This document shows positions 16,496-24,592 of a stretch of 35,908 nt of DNA, one piece after another; position 1 is the stretch's first letter; each line of letters begins with the position of its first letter. This DNA comes from Rhizobium sp. (GTDB taxonomy: Bacteria > Pseudomonadota > Alphaproteobacteria > Rhizobiales > Rhizobiaceae): positions 1 through 35,908 of the forward strand of contig JAQGJP010000087.1 of assembly GCA_028290545.1 (NCBI GenBank). Direction: 5' to 3'. A model generated the notes under the pieces. It was given only the letters and a program-made list of their open reading frames with translations, was not told the DNA's origin and searched no databases. The translations under genes and the position numbers were made by a program.

Positions 16496-17568
16496 CTCTT
16501 CTCTTGGGAGCGAAATGGCCAGGTCAAAGCCGGGCGTGGCACTTGCGAACGCGGCCCCCGAAAAAGCCCGTTGAGATATTTACCGGCAGGCTTCTCGAAA
16601 AACCTGAAGGACAGATATGCGAAAACAACCGAGGCCAGCACGCATGCAGCGCCGAACAGACCCGCGCCCGCGACCCCGGCGATTGGAAACAGTCTTGCAT
16701 CGATGAGTTTGAAGACGGCGGAAACACCGCTCAGAACAAAGGGATGTGAAAGATAAAGCGAATAGGAGGAGTCGCCGATGAGCGCCAACGGCTTGATCGG
16801 CCGGCGACGAACGGCGGTCTCCAGTCCGACCAGGCCGAACAGCATGATCGCTGCCGGCAAACCGAACATGATGAAGCGCGGTTCGGCTGTGGGGTCACCG
16901 ATGCCAATGCCGAGCAGCAAGGCAATTCCGAGGAGAAACGCCCCTCCCCTGAGCCGCCAGCCATCGTATCGCGATTTCGCGGCAATATTGACGAGAATGC
17001 CGAAGACGAATTCCAGCAGCATCGTACTGGTGTAATAGGCGACGATGGCAATATCCTTTTCGACGAACAGCCCGGCCAGCGCCGAGACGACGAAAAACAG
17101 GACGATGCTGCCGAGCTGTATCAGACGATGGCGAATGAACAGGCTCAGCCCGAAAACGACATAGAAATACATCTCGTAGTTCAGCGTCCAGCCCTGCAGA
17201 AGCAGAGGATTGGTATTGCCGCGCGTATCGGTATAGGGAATGAAGAGATAGCTCCAGATGACCGACGGCGCATCCAGCACGATCTTGGGCGTCAACTGGG
17301 GCGCGACCAGCACCAGCAGGATCAAAAGCGTGGTGTAGGCCCAGTAGGCTGGCACGATCCGTGAAAGACGGCGCAATGCAAAATCCGCCGGCGCCTGGCC
17401 TTTCGACGACTCCCACATGATGAAGCCGCTGATGACGAAAAAGATATCAACCCCCATGCCGCCGAATTCGCCGGTATCCAGCGGCGTGAAGAACCCGAAC
17501 CCCCGCAGATGCGCATAGACCACCAGCAATGCCGCAACGGCGCGCGCATATTGAACTGAAACTAGCAT
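16492..17568 (-). CDS. exoZ: ExoZ-like membrane acetyltransferase (Acyl_transf_3)
   Basis: The 358-aa polytopic protein is an acyltransferase family 3 member with ExoZ-type signatures: MLVSVQYARAVAALLVVYAH (Arg and His ten residues apart), GVDIFFVISGFIMW, RRLSRIVPAYW, and QGWTLNYEMYFY. ExoZ acetylates the repeat unit of succinoglycan in Sinorhizobium, and a comparable O-acetylation is expected here, on an unknown sugar. The ATG at 17568 has AAGGAG 5-6 bases upstream. It starts within 11 bases of the wzx stop and its own stop overlaps the GT4 start, so it is the middle gene of an operon. The symbol rests on motif resemblance and is tentative. Confidence 0.88.
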   Translation of the reverse strand: MLVSVQYARAVAALLVVYAHLRGFGFFTPLDTGEFGGMGVDIFFVISGFIMWESSKGQAPADFALRRLSRIVPAYWAYTTLLILLVLVAPQLTPKIVLDAPSVIWSYLFIPYTDTRGNTNPLLLQGWTLNYEMYFYVVFGLSLFIRHRLIQLGSIVLFFVVSALAGLFVEKDIAIVAYYTSTMLLEFVFGILVNIAAKSRYDGWRLRGGAFLLGIALLLGIGIGDPTAEPRFIMFGLPAAIMLFGLVGLETAVRRRPIKPLALIGDSSYSLYLSHPFVLSGVSAVFKLIDARLFPIAGVAGAGLFGAACVLASVVFAYLSFRFFEKPAGKYLNGLFRGPRSQVPRPALTWPFRSQEKR

Positions 17569-17578
17569 GCGGCTCCTT

Positions 17579-19045
17579 TCAACTGCGCAATTGGCGGCGA
17601 CGCATCAGCAAATCCCGCAGCGGACCGAAGCGTGCTTTGAGACTGTCGGGAGCGACCCTGACGCTCCAGACCATTAATATAACCAGGAAGGCCAGCACCA
17701 AAATGGCGGACATGACCAGCGACAGCGTGAAAACACTGGTAATGATCACGCTTGCGAAAACGCAGGCAAACGGAAAAGCCAGGTTGCGCACCATGTTCGC
17801 ATGCATTCCGGAAAGATAGAAAAGAGCAAGCGAGTCCGCCACCGCCCTGATCGACCAGGCCACAGCCGCGCCGACAATTCCGAAATTATGCACCAGCAGC
17901 CACAGGACGATAACAAACGGAACGATCTCGGCGGTATGTATCTTGGCAACGACATCGGGCCTGCCGGTGGCCTGCAACCAGATGTAGGGCATGATCGCGA
18001 GGCCATTGAACCAGATTCCGAGGATGAGGATTTGCCCCACGACCACGGTTTCCTTGGAAACGAATTTGTGAATCCAGAGCGTCAGGAACGGCTCGAGCAG
18101 AAAGCTGCCGATGATCAGTCCGGGCGCCAATATGATGGCAAGCGACAGAAGAGCCTGGCCCGCGGTCGCAAGCCGGCCTTCGATATCGGAGGACTGCGAA
18201 AGACGAGGAAACAGCACCGATGACAGGCTGGTTGGAATCAGCTGGGCCTTCATGACGAGATTGTAAGGCACCGTGTAGAGCGCAACGGCCGCCGATCCCA
18301 GCATAGAGCTGATTGCCATCCGGTCGAGGTTGAAAACCAGTGGGGATATGATTCCCGTCACACTGGTCCACGCGCCATAGCGGAGCATGGCCGCCGCATC
18401 CGGACGGGAGAAACTCGGCCTGAGAGGGCGATGTTTTGGCCGCAGGCAAAAGTACAGGTAGAGCAGCGTTTGCACCGAACGACCGATGCAGCCCGAGACG
18501 ATGACGGTTTCCAGGGTCGGCGACAGGAATGAGGCGGCGGTCACCGGGACGACCTGAAACACAACCGACATGACGAACTGGGATATATTGAGTTCGAGAA
18601 ACCGTTCCTGGGATTGCAGCAGCGACGACAGGATCGTCCCGACGATGCCGACAATGACCATAATGGCAAGCGCCATGAAGCCATAATGCACTTCGCCTAG
18701 TAAAACCGGACTGACCGACAGGAACCGGACCATGAAATCGGCCAGATATTCATGAACGAGCAAGGCGCCGGCCGCGCCGGTTACCAGGCATATCCCGATC
18801 GCGGTCCAGAAAAGGCTCGACGATCGCTCCCTGTCGCCAATATGCTTGGACAGGAAGTTGATAGCGGCGCGATCAAGCCCGAGATTGAATATCATCACAT
18901 ATTCAAACAGCAGCCATATAACGACGACGACCCCATAACGCTCCAGCCCGATCACCGACAGGTAGATCGGGATGGTGACCAATGTAACGCCGATCTGCAG
19001 CACAGCAGATGTCATCGTATAGGCGGCGTTCCGGCTAAGGCTCAT
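17579..19045 (-). CDS. wzx: Wzx-type polysaccharide flippase (MOP superfamily)
   Basis: The 488-aa protein has about twelve to fourteen hydrophobic segments over its whole length and the layout of MOP-superfamily flippases, which move undecaprenyl-linked repeat units across the inner membrane. It opens MSLSRNAAYTMTSAVLQIGVTLV, and IYLSVIGLERYGVVVV resembles the conserved N-terminal loop of Wzx proteins. The central part (NLDRMAISSMLGSAAVALYTVPYNL) carries the usual loop with Asp and Arg. It begins the wzx-exoZ-GT4 minus-strand operon. The ATG at 19045 has ggg about 8 bases upstream. The length is typical, and no other flippase gene is present in the window. Confidence 0.9.
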   Translation of the reverse strand: MSLSRNAAYTMTSAVLQIGVTLVTIPIYLSVIGLERYGVVVVIWLLFEYVMIFNLGLDRAAINFLSKHIGDRERSSSLFWTAIGICLVTGAAGALLVHEYLADFMVRFLSVSPVLLGEVHYGFMALAIMVIVGIVGTILSSLLQSQERFLELNISQFVMSVVFQVVPVTAASFLSPTLETVIVSGCIGRSVQTLLYLYFCLRPKHRPLRPSFSRPDAAAMLRYGAWTSVTGIISPLVFNLDRMAISSMLGSAAVALYTVPYNLVMKAQLIPTSLSSVLFPRLSQSSDIEGRLATAGQALLSLAIILAPGLIIGSFLLEPFLTLWIHKFVSKETVVVGQILILGIWFNGLAIMPYIWLQATGRPDVVAKIHTAEIVPFVIVLWLLVHNFGIVGAAVAWSIRAVADSLALFYLSGMHANMVRNLAFPFACVFASVIITSVFTLSLVMSAILVLAFLVILMVWSVRVAPDSLKARFGPLRDLLMRRRQLRS

Positions 19046-19687
19046 GTGAAATGCCCTTCATCACGGCTCGGCCGCCGCATGCTTCACGCTTGAATTCGAT
19101 CCACCAAGCCATTAGCAGAAGCGGCCTTCGAAGCAAGTAGTTGCGCAATTCCATGAGCCGATAGGCTTCACGTCGAAAACGATACTTAAATTTTCGTTGA
19201 TTGCCGGACTATTTTGCAAGGCGTGACAATATGCGCCATTTTTATGTATGTTTTGCATGTCAGGTTCGCGGCACGATTCCAGGTCGTCCATTGCTTAATG
19301 CCGACTGATACCAAATCATCGATGATGACGCCCTATTGCGTGGGACCGGGAACGACCGTCCGGGCAGGAGCACACCGGAGAGCGTAACCTTGGTTACGGT
19401 CGAGGATTGCGACGCATCCGGCGGCCGAAGCCCGGCCCACCCGAAGGGCCGTGCGCTTTTGGCTTCCGGCCTTGTCGAAAATCCTCGATGGAGGAGCAAC
19501 TCCATTTACGGTTTTCTCCTCGCCGGAAAGCCAGGATCGCTCCGGCGCGATAGGTTGCCATCATCGAGACTTGGTATTAAGCCGAATGCGTTAGCCTCGC
19601 CCCTGTTGCAACGGCAATAAATCTGGCAAGTTTAGATTAAGGTGTTTTAGTCCATTGAGCTCAACACAATATCGGTTGGATAGGGCA
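19046..19687. other. Long divergent intergenic region holding a MITE-like element
   Basis: About 640 bases separate the wzx start (minus strand) and the wzy-like start (plus strand). The stretch 19046-19306 has AT-rich parts and should contain the wzx promoter; 19580-19687 should contain the promoter of the polymerase gene. The middle is occupied by the structured element described separately. Short open frames inside it do not look like proteins. Confidence 0.6.
19307..19579. mobile_element. MITE-like palindromic element, about 273 bp
   Basis: The ends form imperfect inverted repeats of about 29-30 bases: the left starts gataccaaatcatcgatgat and the reverse complement of the right starts taataccaagtctcgatgat. 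Inside are several perfect stems: gtaacc/ggttac around 19385-19398, a widely spaced pair tcgaggatt/aatcctcga, and atggag/ctccat with a 6-base loop near 19488. It has no credible coding frame. Such small, structured elements with terminal inverted repeats are typical of non-autonomous transposable elements, and I associate similar sequences with rhizobial genomes, but could not search. It sits between divergent wzx and wzy-like promoters. Confidence 0.6.
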
Positions 19688-20974
19688 ATGCCGGAACAAC
19701 ATCAGCTGCCAACGGTGTTGCGGGCGGTGCCTCTGCAAGCAGGCAGGCACCTGTGGCTGCACAGGCCGGCGATGCATGCTCTGCTGATATGCGACGTGCT
19801 TTTTACGTCGCGGGTCTATTTGGTTCCCGGTATTCCCATCTTGCAGCCGCTTCTGCTTGGAACAAGCGCCGCGCTGATCCTGTTCTATGCCGCCTTCGCC
19901 TATATGCGCGGGCACATCTTCCCCGTCCTGTTGCTGATGTCCTGCATCGCGCTGATCATCAACCAGCTCTATGTTTTCGAGGCCCTGTCCAGCGTCCCGT
20001 TACAGTTCAACTCGGCATTTCAGTTCGTATGGGTGATGACATTCATCGTCTTCTTCGTGATCAGCAAGGACGGCAATCGACACTACCTGGTAAATACGCT
20101 GTTCATGTATGCCTCGCTCTATGTGGTGTTCTACGTGGCAGTCGCACTGCTCAACGAGTTCCACATCCTGCCGGCCCAACTGCTGAGGCCGTTGATTCTG
20201 GAGGATCATGAGCGAGGCCAGCGGCTCTTCAACTATTCGGCCGCGTCAGCCTTTGCCTGGTTTGGCTGGCTATATCGCGCAAAAACAGGTCCGAGCATGA
20301 AAACCATCGTCATGCTGGCCATCTGCGGGCTCGCAATCTTTCTCACGCTCTCGCGCGTCTTCATGCTCATCCTGATATTGCTGACATTCGCCTACCTGTT
20401 CCGGTTAGGCATGTCGATGATCAAGGTGTTGTGTCTATCGGCCCTGTGGACCGCCTCCGTGTTCAATCTCTACGGCTTTGTCGACAGCGACTGGAATCCG
20501 TTTGCACTGTTTTCCGGTGACTCGTCAGGCAGCTTCAGAATGCTGGAATACAATGTCGCTCGCATATTCTTGTTGCAAAATCCGCTCTCGGGCATCGGAA
20601 TCGCTCCGAGTTCAACGGACTCGTGGCACCTTCTCGGCTACGATTTTTTCGCGGCAGGGGATCTGGGTATTACCGGCGTGTGGTTCGACCTGGGTCTATT
20701 CGGACTGGTGCTGTTCTTCATCGGATCGCATATCGCCTGCAAGCCGGTGCGCGACATCGACGCCAGCTTCCGATGGCCGCTGGTCCTGACAGGCTGCCTG
20801 ATGGCCGGTTATGGCTGTATCGCCCCTGTCATATTCTATCCCGCCGGTGCGACCTATTTTGCGATACTTCTCGGTCTTTGGCTGGATCGCCGCAAAGTAA
20901 AATCTGCCCAACCCCTCGACACGCCTCTGATGCGGCTCAGACAATATGATGGGACTTCCGTCCTTCACGGATAG
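19688..20974 (+). CDS. Wzy-like polysaccharide polymerase
   Basis: The 428-aa product is a polytopic membrane protein with about ten to twelve membrane segments and a large hydrophilic loop near SDWNPFALFSGDSSGSFRMLEYNVARIFLLQNP, followed by LSGIGIAPSSTDSWHLLGYD. This order (long loop with Arg residues, then a NPLSGIGI-type motif) is typical of Wzy/O-antigen polymerases, which are otherwise poorly conserved. It would join repeat units in the periplasm. The ATG at 19688 has ggat about 7 bases upstream; a TTG at 19655 in frame would add 11 residues. Its 3' end overlaps the convergent minus-strand gene by 38 bases. A second polymerase/ligase-like gene lies at 29913, so which one polymerises is open. 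Confidence 0.78.
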   Translation: MPEQHQLPTVLRAVPLQAGRHLWLHRPAMHALLICDVLFTSRVYLVPGIPILQPLLLGTSAALILFYAAFAYMRGHIFPVLLLMSCIALIINQLYVFEALSSVPLQFNSAFQFVWVMTFIVFFVISKDGNRHYLVNTLFMYASLYVVFYVAVALLNEFHILPAQLLRPLILEDHERGQRLFNYSAASAFAWFGWLYRAKTGPSMKTIVMLAICGLAIFLTLSRVFMLILILLTFAYLFRLGMSMIKVLCLSALWTASVFNLYGFVDSDWNPFALFSGDSSGSFRMLEYNVARIFLLQNPLSGIGIAPSSTDSWHLLGYDFFAAGDLGITGVWFDLGLFGLVLFFIGSHIACKPVRDIDASFRWPLVLTGCLMAGYGCIAPVIFYPAGATYFAILLGLWLDRRKVKSAQPLDTPLMRLRQYDGTSVLHG

Positions 20975-21341
20975 GAATGTCATCAGACAACTGCCATTGC
21001 CGATACACACCCATATCCGCTTTCAGAGGTGACTTCATACGAAGCCAGATACCGAATATAATCGCTGAAATCAGCGTTCCGCTACCCAGCCAGATACTGG
21101 GCGACAAGACTGTCAACAGCCCGAAAACCAGGCCTGACAGCATCAGCGATTGATGACCGTCCCGATGCATGCGGCGATCAGCACGCGCAGCCCCCCGGAT
21201 ACCGTCACTCGGCAATACGCGTACGCCAGCCAATTCTCCGTTGACAGCGCTGCTGACGATGAAGCTGTAGAGGAGAATATAGGCGAGACAGTATGCCAAC
21301 ACCCCAACATTCTTCGGTAATTTGGCGACCTGAGAATACAT
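20937..21341 (-). CDS. Multi-pass membrane protein of unknown function
   Basis: The 134-aa product has hydrophobic segments at about residues 10-30, 63-81 and 83-101, separated by a basic loop (RGAARADRRMHRDGHQ), and a polar C-terminus ending GRKSHHIV. The ATG at 21341 is preferred because hydrophobic, protein-like sequence starts there, though no strong Shine-Dalgarno is visible; upstream TTG starts (about 21386) are possible, and the 219-residue frame beginning at 21596 is not credible because it runs antisense into the next gene. It converges with the wzy-like gene with a 38-base overlap and is divergent from the acyltransferase at 21447. I do not recognise the family. Confidence 0.6.
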   Translation of the reverse strand: MYSQVAKLPKNVGVLAYCLAYILLYSFIVSSAVNGELAGVRVLPSDGIRGAARADRRMHRDGHQSLMLSGLVFGLLTVLSPSIWLGSGTLISAIIFGIWLRMKSPLKADMGVYRQWQLSDDIPIREGRKSHHIV

Positions 21342-21446
21342 CGTGTTGCAAGCGACGTAGAGGTTTACCAAGATTATCAAATTCTGTTTTGGCCGATGCA
21401 AATCGATGCAATAAGCGCGCGGGGAACAGAAACGGGACTCACCGCA

Positions 21447-22478
21447 ATGTATCGAAGTGCATGGCTTGATGTCGCCAGAGGGGGCGGCATAATTCTTGTG
21501 GTCTTCGGCCATATCTGGCGCGGCCTGCATAGCGGCAATCTGGTCGGCGATGGTCAAATTTTTGAAACGATCGACAAAGCGATTTACCTGTTTCACATGC
21601 CATTGTTCTTCTTTCGGTCCGGAATGGTCTTTCAGAGCTCCATCGAAAGGAAGGGAATCCGCGGCTCGTTCATGGCGCGGTTCGAGACGCTTCTTTATCC
21701 GCTGGTGTTGTGGTCATATGTGACGGCGTTCTTCCTGCTGATCGCCGGCTCCATGACCAACCGGCCGCCAATGCCGCTTGGCGAACTGCTGGTTTATCCG
21801 TTTCCACCTCGCGATATCTTCTGGTTCATCTGGGCGCTTTTCTTCATCCAAACCATTGCTTCGCTGGTCGCTTCGGTCCGAACAGATCTGCTGATTTTTT
21901 ACAGCATTTGCTGCGTTGTTCTGGTCGCGGTCACAACGCTTGCGCCACTGGACGGCTTGCTCCAGCCGGCGGTGTGGAACCTGCCCTATTTCCTCGGCGG
22001 ACTGCTGGTCAGCCGGTTCCAGGGCTTGCGCGCTCCATCCGCAAAAAGCTCAAAGGCCGCTATTCCAGCGGTCGTCGTCGCCGTGATCGCCGCCGAGGTC
22101 TGGATCTACATCTACCCATCGACGTTCCGGGATTTTTCCGGCTTCATTGCCAGCGGCATCGCAACGGCAGGGGTATGCTATGTCACCGCGCAGCTGACGC
22201 CACGCCTGCCGAAACGCCTATCGGCCGGTCTGGAGTTCCTGGGAAGAATCTCGATGGCAATTTTCCTCATGCACGTCTTCTTCTTCGCGGCCGTGAGAAT
22301 CGTCCTCGTGAAGGTTGGCGTACAGTCGATATTCATCCACGTTTCGGCCGGTTTGCTGGCCGGCCTGTTCGGCCCAATAGTCTTCTACCTGATCGCCCGC
22401 AGGCTGAGATTGCTCAGAATTCTTGCCTTGGGCAGGGATGGCACGGCGCGGCGCACCATGGCCTACAGCCCGGCATGA
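21447..22478 (+). CDS. NolL/COG3594-like membrane acyltransferase (Acyl_transf_3)
   Basis: The 343-aa polytopic protein belongs to acyltransferase family 3, in the branch that includes NolL-type sugar O-acetyltransferases. It opens MYRSAWLDVARGGGIILVVFGHIW, with the conserved Arg and His, then LFHMPLFFFRSGMVF, and PFPPRDIFWFIWALFF, as in that branch. At the end, GRISMAIFLMHVFFF is the usual final motif. The ATG at 21447 has gggac about 9 bases upstream; an in-frame ATG at 21396 adds 17 residues that do not look conserved. It is the third membrane acyltransferase of the locus. It converges with the Tat-exported glycanase (stop at 22485), with only six bases between. Confidence 0.85.
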   Translation: MYRSAWLDVARGGGIILVVFGHIWRGLHSGNLVGDGQIFETIDKAIYLFHMPLFFFRSGMVFQSSIERKGIRGSFMARFETLLYPLVLWSYVTAFFLLIAGSMTNRPPMPLGELLVYPFPPRDIFWFIWALFFIQTIASLVASVRTDLLIFYSICCVVLVAVTTLAPLDGLLQPAVWNLPYFLGGLLVSRFQGLRAPSAKSSKAAIPAVVVAVIAAEVWIYIYPSTFRDFSGFIASGIATAGVCYVTAQLTPRLPKRLSAGLEFLGRISMAIFLMHVFFFAAVRIVLVKVGVQSIFIHVSAGLLAGLFGPIVFYLIARRLRLLRILALGRDGTARRTMAYSPA

Positions 22479-22484
22479 CGTGCC

Positions 22485-24506
22485 TCAGACCTTTGCCGGC
22501 GGCCTGATGCGATAAGGATGGGCCTCGGGCAGCAGATGGGCGAGGCCACTGTCCCAGTACAGCCGCCCCTGGACACGGGCATTGTCGGCATCCGACAAAC
22601 CGGCAGCAAACACGGCGAGATCGTAAAGCGTGCCGTCGAGCCCGTTGTCGCCGTTCTGGTTTTCCGCCCCGATGATCGACGTCCCGGCGCCAAGACTCTT
22701 CACATCCGAAACACTGGACAGAGGCGAACCCGCGGCCACCGACACAGATTTTCTCGCAGCCTGTCCGCCATCCTGCAGTGCCAGGCTAGCTTGAACAAGC
22801 ATCTCGGCCAGCGCGGCGACCTTGGGTGCGCCCTCACCGCCTTTGAATGCCGCGCCAGATTGATCCACATCGATGTTGCCAGCCTCGGAGATCGCGAAGT
22901 GGCGCCCGCCACCCGGGGATTGCGCCGTGGCGCCCAGGATCGATCTCGGCCGAGGCGCCTCGACGGATTTCAGATCGACCATTGCATATATGCTTTCGGC
23001 CCTGTCGTCGCACGGCATGGACGACGTGAAATACTGACCGCTCGCCGGAAACGCAAACCCGCCGTCCCGCTGCGGCTGGGGCGCAGTCCAGGTGTTCAGC
23101 ACCGCATCGAACTTGCGGGGTCCGCTATCTGACCATCGGCTATCCGCTTCGGAATAATCGCCTCGACGATAGAGCCCCTTTACACTCTCGGAAAGCTGAT
23201 CCTCGATCAGCCATCCGTTAAACGGCGTCCCGTCCTTGGGAAGATATTCCTGCAGGAGCTTCATCTGCGGGCGATCGACAGCGTTTGCCCATGTGGCGGA
23301 CCCTTGGGGATCCGGGTTGGTGGGTGAATACTGAAAGGCGAATGGGTCGAGAAGATAGATATAGTCCGGTTGCCAGCAGCCGCCCGAGCCCCACCAGCAC
23401 CAGCCGACAAACACATCCCGGTTTTCTTCCGCCTCCAGAAACTCGAGGAGTTCCCGGCATGCATCAAGGCCACGCCTGTTGCCCCCACAACCGAATTCTC
23501 CACAGAAGCCTCGCTTGCCGTGGGTTTTGGCCCAGGCCGCAAAGTCCTTCATCGAGTCAATGGGATTCTCACGGACATTCAGCGTCTGGCCGGTACTCCA
23601 GTTGTCGAAATAGTGATGAACGTCGAAACAGAAATTCCTGCCTCTATCCTCAATCTGCAGCATGTGGGTGTGGTTCTCGCTTCCCGCCTGCCAGCCGAAG
23701 CTGTTCCAGCCGTTTGCCGAAACCATGATCAGATTGAGCGCTCCCGTGGAACGAATAGCCTCGATTGCCAGGTTGCTGACGTCTACCAGAATCTGACTGT
23801 CCTGGTCGTGAGGCTCGTTCATCAGCTCGAAAATGATCTTCGGATTACCTTGCCTGATAAGAGCGATCTTGCTCCACACATCGGCGAAATGTGCTCCCGT
23901 CACATGGCCCGTCTCGCCGATGATCACTTCCGTACGGTTGCCCACGCCATCCGTCGTCGTCCCTGCAAAGGTCTTGTCAAGCGTCAGGCTGGAGGCGGAA
24001 ACATGCGTCACCCTGGGTGCAAAACCGCCATCGATATCCGTCTTGAATGTCTGCCCGACGCTGATTCCGGCAGTCGACGAGACATTCGTCACCTCGTTCG
24101 ATCCCGCCGTCAGCGTGCCGGTGAAGCGAGCCATGGTCCGGCGGCCATAATTGTGCAGTTCGAGGATGACATAGGCGCCCGCAGCCGTAATGCGATCGAT
24201 CTGGTCCTCGATACCGGCTTTCTGCTCAGGATCAATCTCGCCGTTGAGTTGCGGCTGAACCAGTTCCCACAGAAGGCAAAGCCTGACGACATTCATCCGT
24301 TTTTGCGAGATGTAGTAGTCGACGGCGGGCTTGACCGGCCACATCTGCCCCGGCGTGTAGCTCATGCCACCAAAATTGGTGCCTCTCAGGAAGGGCATCG
24401 GCGGAACCTGCCTTGGCTCGTCGGCGCGCGCCGCGCCTCCGCCCAGCGAGAGCCCAAGCGACAGGCCCAGCAGGTTGAAGCTTCGTCTGGTGAGGTGAGC
24501 TGTCAT
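22485..24506 (-). CDS. Tat-exported GH5 glycanase with internal beta-module and LamG-like tail
   Basis: The 673-aa protein starts MTAHLTRRSFNLLGLSLGL, a twin-arginine signal (RRSFNLL) with a likely cleavage near AARADE. A GH5 barrel follows (about residues 35-420): LELHNYG (H118), acid/base in LMNEPH (E231), DVHHYF (H297/H298) and nucleophile in CGEFG (E338). Residues about 127-190 (FTGTLTAGSNEVTNVSS... to GTTTDGVG) form a beta-rich insertion absent from the RTX GH5 of this window. The C-terminal region (about 470-673) ends RLYWDSGLAHLLPEAHPYRIRPP, the signature end of LamG/concanavalin-like domains. Export to the periplasm by Tat is expected. AGGA lies 8 bases before the ATG at 24506. It probably hydrolyses or trims the polysaccharide; substrate unknown. 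Confidence 0.9.
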   Translation of the reverse strand: MTAHLTRRSFNLLGLSLGLSLGGGAARADEPRQVPPMPFLRGTNFGGMSYTPGQMWPVKPAVDYYISQKRMNVVRLCLLWELVQPQLNGEIDPEQKAGIEDQIDRITAAGAYVILELHNYGRRTMARFTGTLTAGSNEVTNVSSTAGISVGQTFKTDIDGGFAPRVTHVSASSLTLDKTFAGTTTDGVGNRTEVIIGETGHVTGAHFADVWSKIALIRQGNPKIIFELMNEPHDQDSQILVDVSNLAIEAIRSTGALNLIMVSANGWNSFGWQAGSENHTHMLQIEDRGRNFCFDVHHYFDNWSTGQTLNVRENPIDSMKDFAAWAKTHGKRGFCGEFGCGGNRRGLDACRELLEFLEAEENRDVFVGWCWWGSGGCWQPDYIYLLDPFAFQYSPTNPDPQGSATWANAVDRPQMKLLQEYLPKDGTPFNGWLIEDQLSESVKGLYRRGDYSEADSRWSDSGPRKFDAVLNTWTAPQPQRDGGFAFPASGQYFTSSMPCDDRAESIYAMVDLKSVEAPRPRSILGATAQSPGGGRHFAISEAGNIDVDQSGAAFKGGEGAPKVAALAEMLVQASLALQDGGQAARKSVSVAAGSPLSSVSDVKSLGAGTSIIGAENQNGDNGLDGTLYDLAVFAAGLSDADNARVQGRLYWDSGLAHLLPEAHPYRIRPPAKV

Positions 24507-24592
24507 CGATCAATCCTGTCGCCTGCCGCAGTGATCAGTTACCCTGCGGATTTTCGCCTTCCGGCTGACGCCGCGTCCTGCCGCCGAACTGC

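Noticed and set aside
19260..19620. Open frames on both strands in the intergenic element (81 and 94 codons)
   Set aside because: They fall within a highly palindromic element; no ribosome-binding sites or known domains, and the inverted repeats explain the sequence better.
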